NCBI GenBank assembly: GCA_039096225.1
Contig: JBBPEB010000025.1
Coordinates: forward strand, 1-64,000
Direction of reading: 5' to 3'
Origin: Blastocystis sp. Blastoise
Lineage: Eukaryota > Sar > Bigyra > Opalinata > Blastocystidae
Length of the DNA: 64,000 nt
Of the stretch, positions 1 to 14,324 are shown piece after piece (position 1 is the first letter of the stretch; every line of letters starts with the position of its first letter). The position numbers and the translations under genes are program-made. The notes beneath the pieces are model-generated. The model did no database searches. It was given only the letters and a program-made list of their open reading frames with translations, and was not told the origin of the DNA.

Positions 1-51
1 TCCTAAATCAAATAATAATAATTTCTATGGTTTATAATTATAACTACTAAA

Positions 52-1350
<1,299 letters not shown>

Positions 1351-1370
1351 AGAAGAAAGAGATACAATAG

Positions 1371-1373
<3 letters not shown>

Positions 1374-1397
<24 letters not shown>
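1374..1397. repeat. (ATT)n microsatellite
   Basis: Short pure run of ATT just upstream of the ATG at 1350 on the minus strand; it would read as poly-Asn if transcribed with that exon. Confidence 0.85.
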
Positions 1398-1399
<2 letters not shown>

Positions 1400-1402
<3 letters not shown>

Positions 1403-3900
1403 ACAATAATAGTAATATTTATTTTTTAAGAATTTCTTCAAATTCAGTATGGATTTGTTTCATCACATTATATGCTTTAATATCAAAAACTATTCTATAA
1501 TCATAATATTATTATTTAAAAAAGAATCTCATAAATTATTTTTAAATAGAAGAATATAAGTAAATACATTAATAGAATAATAAATAATGATATTCAAGAT
1601 GTACTATTTTGTTATGACTATATAAAATATATATAAATAATATATAACTATAATAAAAATAAATATATTAATTATAACTATAATAAGAATATATATATAC
1701 CTATAGAATAGTTCTTCTTCCATTTATAATCGATATTTCAATATATATATAAGTTTAGTATATTTAATAATGTTTATATCTTTCTTTTAACACTTCTAAA
1801 CCATATACAACAATTTATTTCTTTTATTCTTAGATAATAATATATCTTATATAAATCTATATATTTATATATTCATTAATAAGATATTTTTTAACATAAA
1901 AATAATTCAAATATAAGCTATTTTCAAAGCTAACAATTCAAATATAATATTCAATTAATATATTTCAAAAAATAATTCCTTTTTAAATAATAAAGACCAA
2001 ATATAGTATATATTGAATATATATAGAATAGCATTCAAATAGCTATTTAATGATTAATATTTGAATTGTTTTCTCTCTCTATATATATATATTCTTATAA
2101 ATTTTTATTGTTAGAAATATATATATATATATACATTATAATGGTAGTAAGTATATTAAATATATCAAATGGATCTCAAATGAATAAGATGAATCATCCT
2201 CTATATAATATTTATGTACTATATATATATATATTATTATTATTAAATATAGTAGATACATATTATACAAACAATATATATATATAATATATATTATACA
2301 ATATATTTATATACATCAAGTTGTTGGAAACCCTTAAGAATATAATTCTTGTAAATGGGATATATGAATTGTTGTAAGGGTAAGAATAATGGATTGAAGG
2401 CAAGAAGATGAAAGGTATGAACTTTTAGAAGATAATAACGTATATAAATCTATATAGATATATATAATATTTATTGTTCTATAGCTTTTATAAAAACATT
2501 TAATTTAAAAGTTTAGAGATAAAGATATAGATTCAAAATAGTAGTTGAAAAATTACAGGTATATATATACTTGATAAAAATAGAATAAGCATAAAATATA
2601 ATAAATAGATTATTAAATGTCATGAATATCTATATAACAAATAAAATAGATATAAAATACTTTACACTATTATATATATAATAATAATACATATATATAA
2701 AACTATCATCTTTAAAAAAGATTAAATTAATCAGAATATCATATAATTCTCTTTATTTAATTTAATAGTATAAATATATTCATAATGGAAAACATACTCA
2801 CCAACTTTTCCCTATATAATAATAATAATAATCTCTCTCTTCCCTTAAACACTTTTTTACAACAATTGTCATAAAAATGTGATAGCTTTGTCAATTTTTA
2901 ACTATGTAAAATAATTATTATTCAACTGTATTAAGCTGATTTAAATGTCTTTCTGTGATAGTCACAACAAGTACCACAAAATATTGGCAACACACCTATA
3001 TTATTTTTATATATTTCATCAAATTTATCTTTTTTATTATTTATTCAAATTTTCTATATTATTCTATTATTTATCTATATTTATACTCTTCATCATAATA
3101 AAACTATTTTCATAATCATTCTTCGTTTATAATAGTTATAAATACTATTAAAATGATCATTTGGCTACTTTTGTAAATTGTATACTATTCATGAATTCTA
3201 TAGTATTCTCAACTTATTCTTGTTTATAAAATTATTTCTTTATTATATTTAAAAACTTTATTTAATTTTATTATTAATATTTAATTACATTTGTTCATTT
3301 ATTTAAATAATAGTCATCCTATATATTTATTTTACACATTTTTATATTTATATTTTTACAATTCAATGATTTAATTTATTTTTATTTATATATTATATAA
3401 ATTGATATTCATACATATAGTATTCCTATTATTATAGTTTATAAAAAAAATTAAATTTTTGATTAATAAAACAATAGAAACATCTTTCATTTTATATTAT
3501 TGATAACTATTTATTGTTTTGAACCTTCAATAAGATTTTTTTATTATTTAAATAAACAATAATGTATTGATGTTTATTATTATCATAGAACTCCTAACAT
3601 ACATATATTTTATAGTTTTTATCCTTATGATTTATATGTTATTCTTTGTTTTATATCTATAAAATAAATATATGTATAAAAAAAATTTCTAATAAAAAAC
3701 TATTTATTTATTATTGAAAATATTGTATAGTAAATAATATTAATAAACTTTTAATATAAAATATAGTTAGAAAACAATTAACAAAACTATTTTTTATATT
3801 CTTTTAAATTTAATATATATAATGAAAAACTTTTCTCAAGAAAGAAAAGAAAAGAATATATATAAAGAGAGAAATAAAGAAATAGTAATTTATTATTCTT
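1400..3900. other. AT-rich intergenic stretch
   Basis: No coding segment of convincing composition. It holds AT dinucleotide runs (for example 2090-2130 and 2220-2290) and a short island at 2310-2420 with less AT bias (around GTTGGAAACCC) that I could not assign. It separates the N/S-rich gene from the end of the BTB-TLDc gene, both on the minus strand. Confidence 0.6.
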
Positions 3901-3901
3901 T

Positions 3902-5390
3902 TTATGCTCTTCCCCATACTTCATAATCTTCTACTGTAAACTTATTAGTAGAATTAGAGTTATTTGTATTTACAAATAATGAATGTTTTTGAGGAGTATT
4001 CACTTGAGAATAAGAAGATGCTTTACAAGAAGAATTAGTATTACTATGACATTGATCAGATATATAGATATCACAACCACATCCAAATATGGGACCATAA
4101 GAAGAATAACAATATATAGCTTTACTTCTATCACTATTTATATAATCATATTTAGTAGGAGGAATACCATGTTCATTAGTTAATGTAAAGAGAAATTCTT
4201 TAGAATAATTTTTCCAATCTATATAAATCATATTGAATAATTATATAAAATAAATATATATACCTGAACCAGCCCAACTTTGATCTGTATATCCTCCAAA
4301 TATATTAATATGATTATTATGACTTATATGTTTAATGATAGTTACTGTTTCTCCTTTATTATCACAATATCTATGGAATTCGTCTTTTGAATAATTATGT
4401 TCACTTGCTCTATATATATATATATATATAATATAATATAATAAAGTATAAATACCTAAATAATAATTTCCATTTCTTTTCTTTACCAAGCCAATTCATT
4501 AAGGGTATTTCCATGGATTTATTAGTAAGTATACGTGTATAGGGGAAATATGAATAAGGGATTATACATTCATCCACTATATTTATTACTTTATCACCAA
4601 ATAATCTACACATTTCATTCTCTAATAATTCTTTATTAATATTCTTTGTTTCTTCTTCAGATACATAAATACAATTATATTGAATATATTCATAAATATA
4701 ATCAATATATGTATAATCCATCTTCATAAACATTTCATTATTCTTTTCGTCATAATCTACATATCCATCATCATATTCATTAACAATCTTAGTCCATAAT
4801 CCATTCTTCTTCCAATAATCTCTTAATATATCATCTTTCTTATCATTTATATAAAGAATAACATCATCACTTTCTTTATATTGTTTCATTTTATGATCTC
4901 TTCTATAATAAGTTTTCATTAATTCTTCAGGCATAGGTAGATTACAATATTCAAATAAATCTAATAATTCAATTTGATCTCCAAATTTCAATTTATCAAT
5001 ATTTATTTTCTTATTCATTAAAGAATCAATTAATAAAGGAAAAAGTGTTTCATCACCACGATAATCAAAAAAAATAGTACCATCAACAGTTCTTTGATTT
5101 TCTTGGGAATATTCATATAAATAAGTCCCAACTAAACTATTTGTTATTCTTTTAGGAAGAGAATAAACTGGACCATTATTAGTGAATCGAATATAATCAA
5201 TTCCATTATCATTATTATACATATTTAAATCATTTTCATTCAGAAAAGAAGATTCTTGGATAATTATATGTGGATCATCACCATTCTTATCCTTCATTCC
5301 TTCACAATTTCTTGTTAATCGATTCACTAATTCATTTATAGACTCACCTGAATGAATACAGAAACTTATTGACTTACTTAAAATACCAAT
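3902..5390 (-). CDS. BTB (KCTD-like) and TLDc domain protein, main part; 5' end split off by transposon
   Basis: Three exons, 5390-4456, 4409-4264 and 4218-3902, are joined by introns of 46 and 45 bp with GTAT...TATAG ends; the stop is TAA at 3902-3904. The first exon carries a potassium-channel-tetramerisation type BTB domain (NNGPVYSLPKRI, then DGTIFFDYRGDETLFPLLID). The last two form a TLDc domain (IFGGYTDQSWAGS, FLFTLTN, GPIFGCGCDIYISD, VEDYEVWGRA). BTB domains dimerise or recruit cullin-3 ligases and TLDc domains bind V-ATPase in other eukaryotes; the role here is inferred. The reading frame is open at 5390 but has no ATG, because a CACTA-like element begins at 5391. The missing start lies at 34335. 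Removing the element and one AAT gives a continuous frame, 495 aa in all. As assembled this allele is disrupted; the first internal ATG would be at 5297. Confidence 0.85.
5388..5390. repeat. Target site duplication AAT, left copy (element 1)
   Basis: AAT directly before the CACTA end at 5391. The matching AAT follows the other end at 34243-34245. Three base pairs is the duplication length usual for CACTA elements. Confidence 0.75.
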
Positions 5391-5403
5391 CACTAGTAGG
5401 CAT
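5391..5403 (+). repeat. Terminal inverted repeat, left end of element 1
   Basis: CACTAGTAGGCAT. It shares 12 of 13 bases with the inverted end at 34242-34230. Base 13 is T, as in the X-side end of element 2. It adds a chance GTG in frame with the BTB exon, which is not a real start. Confidence 0.8.
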
Positions 5404-5479
5404 ATTTACGGTTTTTCTGGCACTACTACATCGAATTGGCAATATTTCCGCAATTGTTAAAATTGCAACTGTAAAAATG

Positions 5480-5599
5480 GCAATTATTGCGATTGCAGAA
5501 ATGGCAATTATTGCGATTGCGGAAATACCAATTATTATAACTTCGGAAATACCAATTATCACAATTGCAGAAACAGCAATTATTACAATTATAGAAATC
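5480..5599. repeat. 24-bp minisatellite, five units, subterminal in element 1
   Basis: Units start at 5480, 5504, 5528, 5552 and 5576, with the pattern GCAATTATTGCGATTGCAGA followed by AAT-like bases. Weaker units continue back to about 5456. It is more GC-rich than its surroundings and lies about 90 bp inside the transposon end, where CACTA elements often carry subterminal repeats bound by their own proteins. Both strands are open through it because 24 is a multiple of 3, but neither frame has a supported start. Confidence 0.85.
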
Positions 5600-6280
5600 G
5601 GTTTAAATATTCGATCTATTAAATTCAAAAAATTTTCAGTAATATTATTAATCTACTAATATTTAACAAAACAATTTACTTTTTTATTAAAAAACATATA
5701 AAACACATATAATATTTAAAAATAAGTAGAGAAATAAGCGTTTAATTGTTTTCTCAACTAATGAAGACCAAATCATTTCTGAAAAATAACTCTAAGCAAT
5801 TATAAACATCTAAAATAAATAAACAAGATATAATGATATATATACAAACAAAGCAATTTTTGAATTAAATTTGTATCTACAAATTTTAAATCGAATTCTA
5901 AATAATATAGTACACAAATAATATAGCATACATAGATAATGGTAATAATTGAAAAACTAGCATAGTTTGAATACTATATATAGAACTATAGTGAATAATG
6001 GAAAGAAATAATACATAAATATACATATATACAAAAATAATATTCAACAATGTATTAAACCAGACAACAACTTTTCATCCTATATATATTTTAGTTAATA
6101 AATTAAATATATATATATACAGCACAAATACTTGGCAGCAAATCAAAGAACCAAGTATAAAAGTGGTCTATAAATATTTAACAATTAGATATAATACATA
6201 ATAATATATATATAAATATATCTCTGTATGTATATATATTGTATATGTAGAGTATCAATTTATTAAAAGTATTAAACATA

Positions 6281-6755
6281 CTAAAATTCATAATTTATAT
6301 AATTTTCTTGAAGCTTAGCCAGTAAGGACAGTTTTTCGCTGCAACCCTTACACAAATCATCAAGAATACGATATGCTGTATAAGTAGCAGACTATAGAAA
6401 TAGAATAAAATAAGTATAATATAAATATATATACAAATAATGAATTTGTTTCTATATTATTTTGAGCACCTTCATCATTAGGAAAAGATATTGGTGATAT
6501 TCTAAAGAATTTTAGAATCGAGCTTTTGTATTTTTTGTTTCTGAAACAGTTAGCAACCACTATTTGAACTTGAAAAGGATCATTAAAATACTCAGCATCT
6601 TCATCATGTAAAGTATTCCATATAATTGACGATATTTTTATAAATAAATCGCTATTCAAGTTTAAATTATACGCATCCTTTTTCTTTTCCCACATATATA
6701 TAGAATTCGTCCGTTCTTCGTCAGATAAAACCATAGGAATTAAATTAACTGCATC
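6281..6755 (-). CDS. Accessory gene Y of element 1, 3' exons
   Basis: Two exons, 6755-6435 (321 nt) and 6391-6281, are joined by a 43-bp intron (GTATAT...CTATAG); the stop is TAG at 6281-6283. The upper exon starts after an acceptor TATATAG and has no start codon: the rest of the gene lies at 20937-21260, beyond element 2, which inserted in the intron between them. The pieces together code for 239 aa. The protein aligns by eye with gene X of element 2. Its third coding exon and X exon 19341-19661 are both exactly 321 nt and both begin with a short stretch then IP (LIPMVLSDE in Y, YIPYVINEG in X). No catalytic motif is visible. Function unknown; its place beside the transposase suggests the second protein of the transposon. 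Confidence 0.7.
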
Positions 6756-6774
6756 CTATATATAAAATAATACT

Positions 6775-6777
6775 TAA
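6775..6777. repeat. Target site duplication TAA, left copy (element 2)
   Basis: TAA directly before the CACTG end at 6778; the matching TAA follows the other end at 20894-20896. Confidence 0.7.
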
Positions 6778-6790
6778 CACTGGTAGGCAC
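6778..6790 (+). repeat. Terminal inverted repeat, left end of element 2
   Basis: CACTGGTAGGCAC. Base 13 is C, as in the right end of element 1, the end far from the accessory gene. Confidence 0.8.
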
Positions 6791-7745
6791 TTTTGAGTTT
6801 TTGAAGGTTTTTGATTGGCTAATTTTCGTTCAAGACTCATTCAGCCAATAAAATTTGAATAAAAAAAAGACTTAGGCAAAAAAATGAAAATTTTGTGAAA
6901 ATTTTCAAGTCGACTTTTGATTTAGACTCAAAGACCCTATTTGACATATTTTAACAAAGAATTGACATTATTTTTTATATATAGAGGGTCACACAATATC
7001 CAAAACGTTTTTCTTTTGTTTTAAGTCGTAATTCCGACAAATAATGGGGTCAATATTTTAAAACCTCTTGTTGCTCTGTTTAAAGTTTAAACCCTCTGAA
7101 AGTCACAAGTATGTGTAAAAGTGAATAAAAAGACCTCTATGGGTCAAAACCAAAATTCAGCCAAAAAGTCAAAAATTTATATTTTTTTTACACTGAAAAA
7201 ATGAACCGAGCCTATTTGTTCCATGGGTAATCAGACCAGAGTTTTCAATTTTTAAAATATTTACGGGAATAATTTTCTCGTTCAAAACTGAGTCTATTTA
7301 TATTTTATTGAATATCAGAGGACATAAGAGTTCTATAAAAGGTTTTTCATTAAATTTTATTATGACTCAAAGTTCCGCATACAAAAAGTATGTCAAAGCT
7401 TATAAATAAAGGGTTCTTTTTCAGAATCAACTAAAAGTCTTTTTTTAAGTCATTTTTAGAGTTAATTCTTCAACGGATGGACATTTTAAGTTATAATTAA
7501 TAGTTTTTGGACGAGTTAGTCAACAGATCAGAGAGTCAACAAAAATGAGTTATTTTTTAAAGGTTAAAAGTGTGGGATGCAGTAGTATTGTATAGATGGT
7601 GTAGTGTGAAACGTGTCATAACTTATAAATATGATAGTGAGTCATAAAAAATTAAAAAAATTAAAGAAAGGTATTTTCATGAAAAATTTTGTATTTCACT
7701 TGAACATTTGAATTTATTAGTGAATTTATAATTATTTTTATTTTA

Positions 7746-8011
7746 TTGTCTCTAAGAGGAATTAGAGCTTCTCACAGTGTTTATGTATGTTTAGAAGACA
7801 AGAATGTATTGTGTCAGTATTTATTTATTAAATATTTTATATTTATTTTCATAATTCTTTTAGGTTTTCCATTCTGGAGTCCCTCTTCGTATCAGACTGT
7901 CTCCTTGGTCAACCTCAAAAATTTAATCAACAGAGTTGCTGCTACTTTTGTTTAACAAGATTATTTCCTTGTTCTTATTCCAACGCTTTCAAGAAACAAC
8001 TTGCCATGCTA
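7746..8011 (+). other. Possible coding island in element 2 left arm
   Basis: Two open segments join across a 47-bp intron with good ends (GTATTT at about 7820 to CTTTTAG at about 7864). The result reads SVYVCLEDKNVLCQ and then a Cys-rich stretch (QQSCCYFCLTRLFPC) ending in a TAA near 8011. Base composition is less AT-rich than around it. There is no ATG, and I find no upstream exon. It could be a captured gene fragment or chance. Confidence 0.2.
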
Positions 8012-8221
8012 TAAAAAGTATATAAATGTATTATTTGTTTTTCTATTCATTACTTTTTTTTTCAATTACTAAATATAAATATGTTTTTAATATTGGCTTA
8101 TTTTAAATTGTATACAATTTATATTAATTATAATTTATATTATATAGAATGATAGGTTTTGTTGTCTATTCATACATCAAATTGTTAGTTAAGTCCTGTT
8201 AAAGATTAAACGGTATATAGA

Positions 8222-8282
8222 TAGAAATTATTATTAATATTATTATTATTATTATATATTATATTATTATTATTATTATTTG

Positions 8283-8318
<36 letters not shown>

Positions 8319-8322
8319 TGAT
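8222..8322. repeat. (ATT)n microsatellite
   Basis: ATT-rich run with a few interruptions. It probably sits in the intron that ends at the acceptor TATATAG before 8411. Confidence 0.85.
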
Positions 8323-8410
8323 TATTTATTACGGGTATTCTTTAAACAATTAATAAATTACCCTATAATTATTAATAATTTTTTTATTTTCTAAAAATAT
8401 TTTATATATA

Positions 8411-9972
8411 GATCTAAAAGAGATAGTTCTAGACTAAATAATCTACATATAAATTCTAATAAAATAAATAAAATTGATATAAATGGATCAGCTATAAATA
8501 ATATGAATAAAGATAAAAATAATAAAGAAACAGATGAATCGAATCTCTCTCTTAAAGATAATTCTATTTCTATAAATAATAATAATATACATTCAAATAA
8601 ACATCGTAAAGAATCAAATGTTTCTAATTCTTCATCTTCTTCATCTTTATTTTCATCTCAAGATAAAAATACAAATAATTCAAAAGATATATCAAATAAT
8701 AAGAATAACTCTGCTGTTAAAGGTAATAGTATTCATGATTCTTCTAAAAATATTATAAATTATATAAATTAGATGAATAATAGAAATCATAGTATTGATT
8801 ATTCAAATATAAATAATATACAAGAAGAGGAAAAAGAAAGAAAAGAAGAAAGTATACCAGAACAAAAAGAACAAAAAGAAGAAAAAATAGAAAAACATAA
8901 AGAAAAAGAGACAAAAGAAGAAAGAAAAGAGGAAGATGATGATGAAGAAGAAGAAGAAATAAAAGAAAGAGAAGAAGAAGAAGAAAAAGAAGATAATGAT
9001 AATGATGATGATACTACAAGTATAATAACAGATACCGATAGAGTATCAAATCCTATTATTCGTGGCCGTGGTCGTGGACGTGGTAAATTACGATCTCATG
9101 GAAGAGGAAGAGGTAGAGGAAGAGGAAGAGGAAGAGGTTCATTCTATCATTATGATGATAGTGATAATCAAAGTGAAAATGAAAATGATGAAACATTTGA
9201 AATTGATAATGATAAAAATGATAAAAAAGAAAATTATCATTCTATTTCACGTCATAATTATGATTCTACTTATAATATAGATGGAAATGATTTAGATAAA
9301 TATAAACGTAAAGGTATGAATATGAAATTAAAAAAAAATAAACGTCGTAATAATGATGATGATAGTTCTGATGATTATGTGAAACATAGAAGGAATAGTA
9401 TTTCTAAAGAATCTTTAAAGAGAAAATCAAGTATTAAAAGTGATTATTCTTCTATAAGTAAATCAAAAGAAGATAGTATAAAGAGTTCTACTATAAATAA
9501 TTCTATAAAAAATAATTCTATTCATATTAATAAACCATTATCTTCAATAGATGGTAAAACATTATTAGATCTAGAAGGATCTACTCATAAAAATTCACGG
9601 TTATTTGAAGAATATCATTCTATGGATTTATCAAATGAAACTAATAATAATAATACTAATGGTAATTATAAGAATAATAATAATAATAATTCAAATAATA
9701 ATAATCAAAACTCACCAACAGATACAGTATCAACAAATTCCCGTGGAAATAATTCATCAAATAATCATGCTAATGATAAATCTACTACTACTAATAATAA
9801 TAATACTAATGCTTCTAAAGATATTCCTAATGATAAATTTATTGATAAATCAGGTATATTAAATGATACAAAGAATGATCATGAATCTGAAATGGATATA
9901 GAAAAAGAAGAACGAAAACAATTACCTTATATTAATCCACCTCCAAGAACATGTATATTAAATAATATATAA
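8411..9972 (+). CDS. Low-complexity RGG-box, Asn/Ser-rich protein with an in-frame TAG
   Basis: Coding composition starts after an acceptor-like TATATAG at 8404-8410, so an upstream exon may be missing; the first ATG is at 8503. The frame runs to a TAG at 8770-8772. It then resumes without shift from the ATG at 8773 to a TAA at 9970-9972 (399 aa). Order in the second part: Glu/Lys-rich acidic coiled-like stretch, an Arg-Gly repeat (GRGRGRGKLRSHGRGRGRG) around 9060-9135, acidic Asp/Asn stretch, basic Ser-rich segment (KRKSSIKSDYSS), poly-Asn, and a short Pro tail (NPPPRTC). Arg-Gly repeats usually bind RNA or G-rich nucleic acid. After the TAA the same frame stays coding-like until about 10146. 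Two in-frame stops suggest a decaying copy, hidden introns, or readthrough. It lies within element 2, so it may be cargo. Confidence 0.5.
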
Positions 9973-10149
9973 AAAAGAATGCTCATTATATCAAAGAATA
10001 TAAATATAAAATACAAAATGAAAAAGAATTATAAATCAAATCATAATCATGAAGAAGAAACAAATATAAATGTAGATATGAATAATATTAGAGATATAAC
10101 GATCCAAATTCAAGATAATTCAGTAAAGAATTCAATGAGAATTTAAAAT

Positions 10150-13100
10150 ACTCTATATCGTTTTTTTAATTTTTGTCTTCATCTCATTCTATATATCATG
10201 TTATTAAGAAACATATTTATTATCAAAACACAACTATTGGATGTTCAAATCTATATTGATAAATTTATTCAATAGAAGTCCTTTCTTTAAGTTCATACTA
10301 ATGAAATTTGATCAACACGATTTGAAATTCATTAATATAAATATATCCATGATGACGCATTACTTTTTTGTTTATGAACATGAAAAGGGAAATGTGATGA
10401 ATATAATTATTCGATCATTAATTACTTTGATAATATACATACAAATATTTCGATATCTATATAAAAACTTTCATTCATCTGCTCTTATAAATAATTCGTG
10501 AACAATGTGTTTTCTTCAATATACAATATAATTCCTTCTTATTATTCTACTTCTAATACTACTAACATTAATATTATTATTATTATTATATACTATTATT
10601 ATACTATTCTTTTATTATTCTTTTAATGTTATTCTTTCTACTATGAGTTCTTATAAAGCTAAGCATATTTAAATTATGGTTACTTTTCTATAATGATAAT
10701 AATGGTTCCTTTAATATTACTACTAATACTTTTATTGTTTGTGTTATATACTGACACTATTATTATACCTTCTTCGTTATACTAGTAATTATATTCTTAT
10801 AAAATTTCAATCTATCCTGTTATTATTTTTTTATACTATCCAAAAAATACTTTTATAATTCGTATATTATTACTATATTGTTATATATAAATTTGTTGTA
10901 TTATTATTCCTATAATATTACTGATAATAATTATTTCTGCTTCTACTATTTTTATCTCTTACTATGTTATTAGTTGGGTTATAACTATTTCTGCTTGTAT
11001 TTCATTAATTATATCACTATTACAATTATTGCAAAGCTATTATTCTTACTGGCTCATTATTTGTCTATTATTCTTCTAAAATAAAAATTATTACTATTCA
11101 TATGATTCATTTATATGATACTATTACTTCTATTATACTCCTATCTACTATGACTACTGTTTCTACTTTTAGTAATTTTATTTTCATGCTATTATCGTTG
11201 TTTATGTAACTATTGGTAGTACTATTACATACTACAAATATTTAACACTATTACTACCATTCCTATATTTTAATAGCACTTATTATTACTATTATTACAA
11301 TAAGTATATAAAATATTATGGTTAAAATGTATAGAAAAAGCAAAAAGCAAAATATTTTCTGGATAGAATATTATTAGTAATAACAATATAATTAATACAA
11401 TGTTTAATTTTTTATAATATTTAAAATATCAAATAGTATACGTGAAATATTTGATCGAAATAAGATTATAAACTATATTAGATATTAGTATAGTGATATA
11501 ATTAATGGCAGATTAATAATATAAGATAATATATTAGAATATGAAGTATAAAGTAATTATTGCAATCATTATTTAATATAATATTATTTCCATTGAAGAG
11601 TTATTATAAAATAAGATATGCAAAGATAACGAGTTTTATAAAACACGAATATAATACTATCATAGTTTATTATATCTTATTGAAGGAGAGCAAATATTAT
11701 TTAATATAATTAATAATGAAAGCATACTAATCTAATTTAAAATTCCAGATTATTTAATGGTTTCTCTTCATTTTTTAATGAAATAATTATGCAGATTCTT
11801 ATTATTATTAGCATTATAAATCTTGCTATTACATGTTATATAATAATTTTTAATATAAATTTTTCTAGAACTTAAACTTAATATATCAGAAAATATAAAA
11901 AGAAATATCATGGGACATATATATAAATAATATATGATACGATTTTAATCGTTATGAAGCATACACTAAGTTCCAATTATGTATTGTTCATTATAAGCAA
12001 TTCATATAATACATGATATTTTATTTGTACTACTACATTTGTTTTTATATTGTTATATAAAATATTATTTTAATAATACTACATATTATGTAGCTTTACA
12101 ATATTAAACTCTTAATATTTATGTTATATTTTATGCCTTTAGTTATGTTTGATATTCAAAGTATTTTACTGGTCTTAATAAGTATTTAACATATTTAAAT
12201 GCATATTTATATTTTATGTATAATGGGTTATTATTATATCATTATATGGATTCCTATAAAGTAATTAATACTTTATTAGATATACAAATGAGACTATTCT
12301 CTATATTTTTTTGAACAATATGTTATCTTCATATTACCTTTCTCATTTTGTATTAACCACTTTATTGATCTTTTAACAATTATTAGTGTTATCTCAAACT
12401 ATCTATTAGTAATTAGTTGTTACTAATACTTATTTCTAATTTGAGCACTCAACTATTCCTATTGAATATCTGCTATAATGCAATTATTGATGATGTCTGC
12501 ATTATTGAAGATCATTCATTTTGTTTGTAAACTATTATTAGTATAGAAATTCATTAATAGTATAAAATAAATATTTAATATTTCAAATGATATAATGAAT
12601 TGAATAAAGATTTCTATTATATGTATACTATGTCCATACATACTATGAATAATGATACTTATATTTCAGTATATTTAATATTCAAGAATTATCTATAACA
12701 ATTATCAATTCTCTATTAATCTTATCCTTCAATTGATAATGTTTTATATTCGTATTATTCCTATAAACTATTATTCTTATGGTACTACTAATTATAGTGT
12801 TATGATTTATATATTTTTTTGTATCATTATATATATGCTGTGTCATTTTTATTATGAATCGATGATTAATTTAGAACCATTTATACTTATTTATTATATC
12901 TAATATTGTATTTACTTCTATATCTGCATTTTTTTTTATTCCTATTATTTTATTTTACCGTTATATACTAATGTTATTCATACTATAACTATGTTCCATC
13001 AAATTTAATAGGAATTATCATAGTCACGTCAACTTAATGTCCTACTTATTACTACCACTTCTATGTCAATACTTATAACTAGAACTAATTCTATATAATA

Positions 13101-14320
13101 ATCAATACTATATTTAAAATGCATATAATTGAACAACTACTTCGTAATAATGTGAATATAGTTATTTATATGGACAATAATAACTCCCTTGATCCTAAAT
13201 GTATTGTATTTAAAGTAATAATTTTGCATCAAATTGATATTAAATCTATCTATCTATCTATCTATTTGTTCATAAAATTTTTAGTTATAATAATAACTAT
13301 CTTAATAATGATAATAGAATAACGTTAATCCTTATAGAAAACTATTAACGAAATCGAATAAATTATTCTTCTAACTATACTTCCTACATCGACATATTTC
13401 TACAAGCTAGTCTTCATCTTATGTATAGCTATTTTTTTTTATAAATTATGAATTATGCTCTAAACAGTAGATGAGGTAAAGATCTAATAGTAATATTCAT
13501 TTAATTTATTATCAAATAATGTTATTTGAAGAATTTGCATACTATTCATAATAGAATACATTTCTCCTAAATTATTCATTCTAACAAAACTCCTGATGAT
13601 TATATATAATCACTTTTGTAAGACCTTAAAAATATATTAACTGATATGATTATTTTTTTTTAAATATTATTTAAATATAGATAAATAAATGTAATAAACA
13701 TTACCCATTTAAATTGTTATTTCACATAATGAAAGAAATTTATATTGCGTTTATTCTTCTAAATAATCTTCTCTTTCTGTCATATTTTATTACTATATTT
13801 TAAATCATTACGTCCTATTATATTTAATTGGCATGTATTTATTGCTACAACTCTTGTATTACTACAATATAACTTGATTCTTTATACATTATTCCAACAA
13901 TAATACTTTATTTCTTCATTTTAAATGTATACCTAGCATTAATGAGAATAGTTCAAATATATTATCTCATTTTATCTGATTGTTTTATGTAGTAATAGTT
14001 CATTATTAAATTTAATATTGATTAATACAAAGAATATTGATATTATTTGAAATACAAAATGAAATTATTACATAACTTTAGTTAAAATACGTTAAATATA
14101 TTATAAGAATATAAAAGAAATGGATATTAGATACATATTACAAGAATGTAAAAGATAAAATCATGTATAACATAAAAATATATATATATATATATATGAA
14201 ATTTAAATGATTTATAATATGAAAACATAAAAGAAAATGATATTATATATAATATAATAAAATTATTAGTATTTATAATATAAAAAAGTAAAGGTTATTG
14301 TTATTCATATATTGGCTATC
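10150..14320. other. Gene-poor, pyrimidine-rich arm of element 2
   Basis: On the plus strand this stretch is rich in TAT/TAC/TCT words with few purine runs (clear at 10530-13100). I see no supported gene. A short ORF at 10241-10501 (ATG start, 86 aa, one hydrophobic stretch) is not distinguishable from chance. An (ATCT)n run lies at 13244-13266 and an AT dinucleotide run at 14181-14200. By position it corresponds to the right arm of element 1, which has the opposite strand bias. Confidence 0.5.
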
Positions 14321-14324
14321 GCAA

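Noticed and set aside
2066-2287. 73-aa ORF
   Set aside because: Mostly AT dinucleotide repeat read as Ile/Tyr; no supported exon borders.
5391-5393. GTG as start of the BTB-TLDc reading frame
   Set aside because: It lies in the transposon's terminal repeat; the native start is the ATG at 34335.
5369-5659. Open frames on both strands through the 24-bp repeat (AIIAIAEM-like octapeptides)
   Set aside because: The unit length is a multiple of three, so frames stay open by arithmetic. There is no ATG start, and joining the minus frame to the BTB exon fails on intron phase; the true 5' exon piece is at 34335.
13119-13322. 67-aa ORF
   Set aside because: Contains the (ATCT)n run and hydrophobic AT-driven codons; lies in the non-coding arm of element 2.
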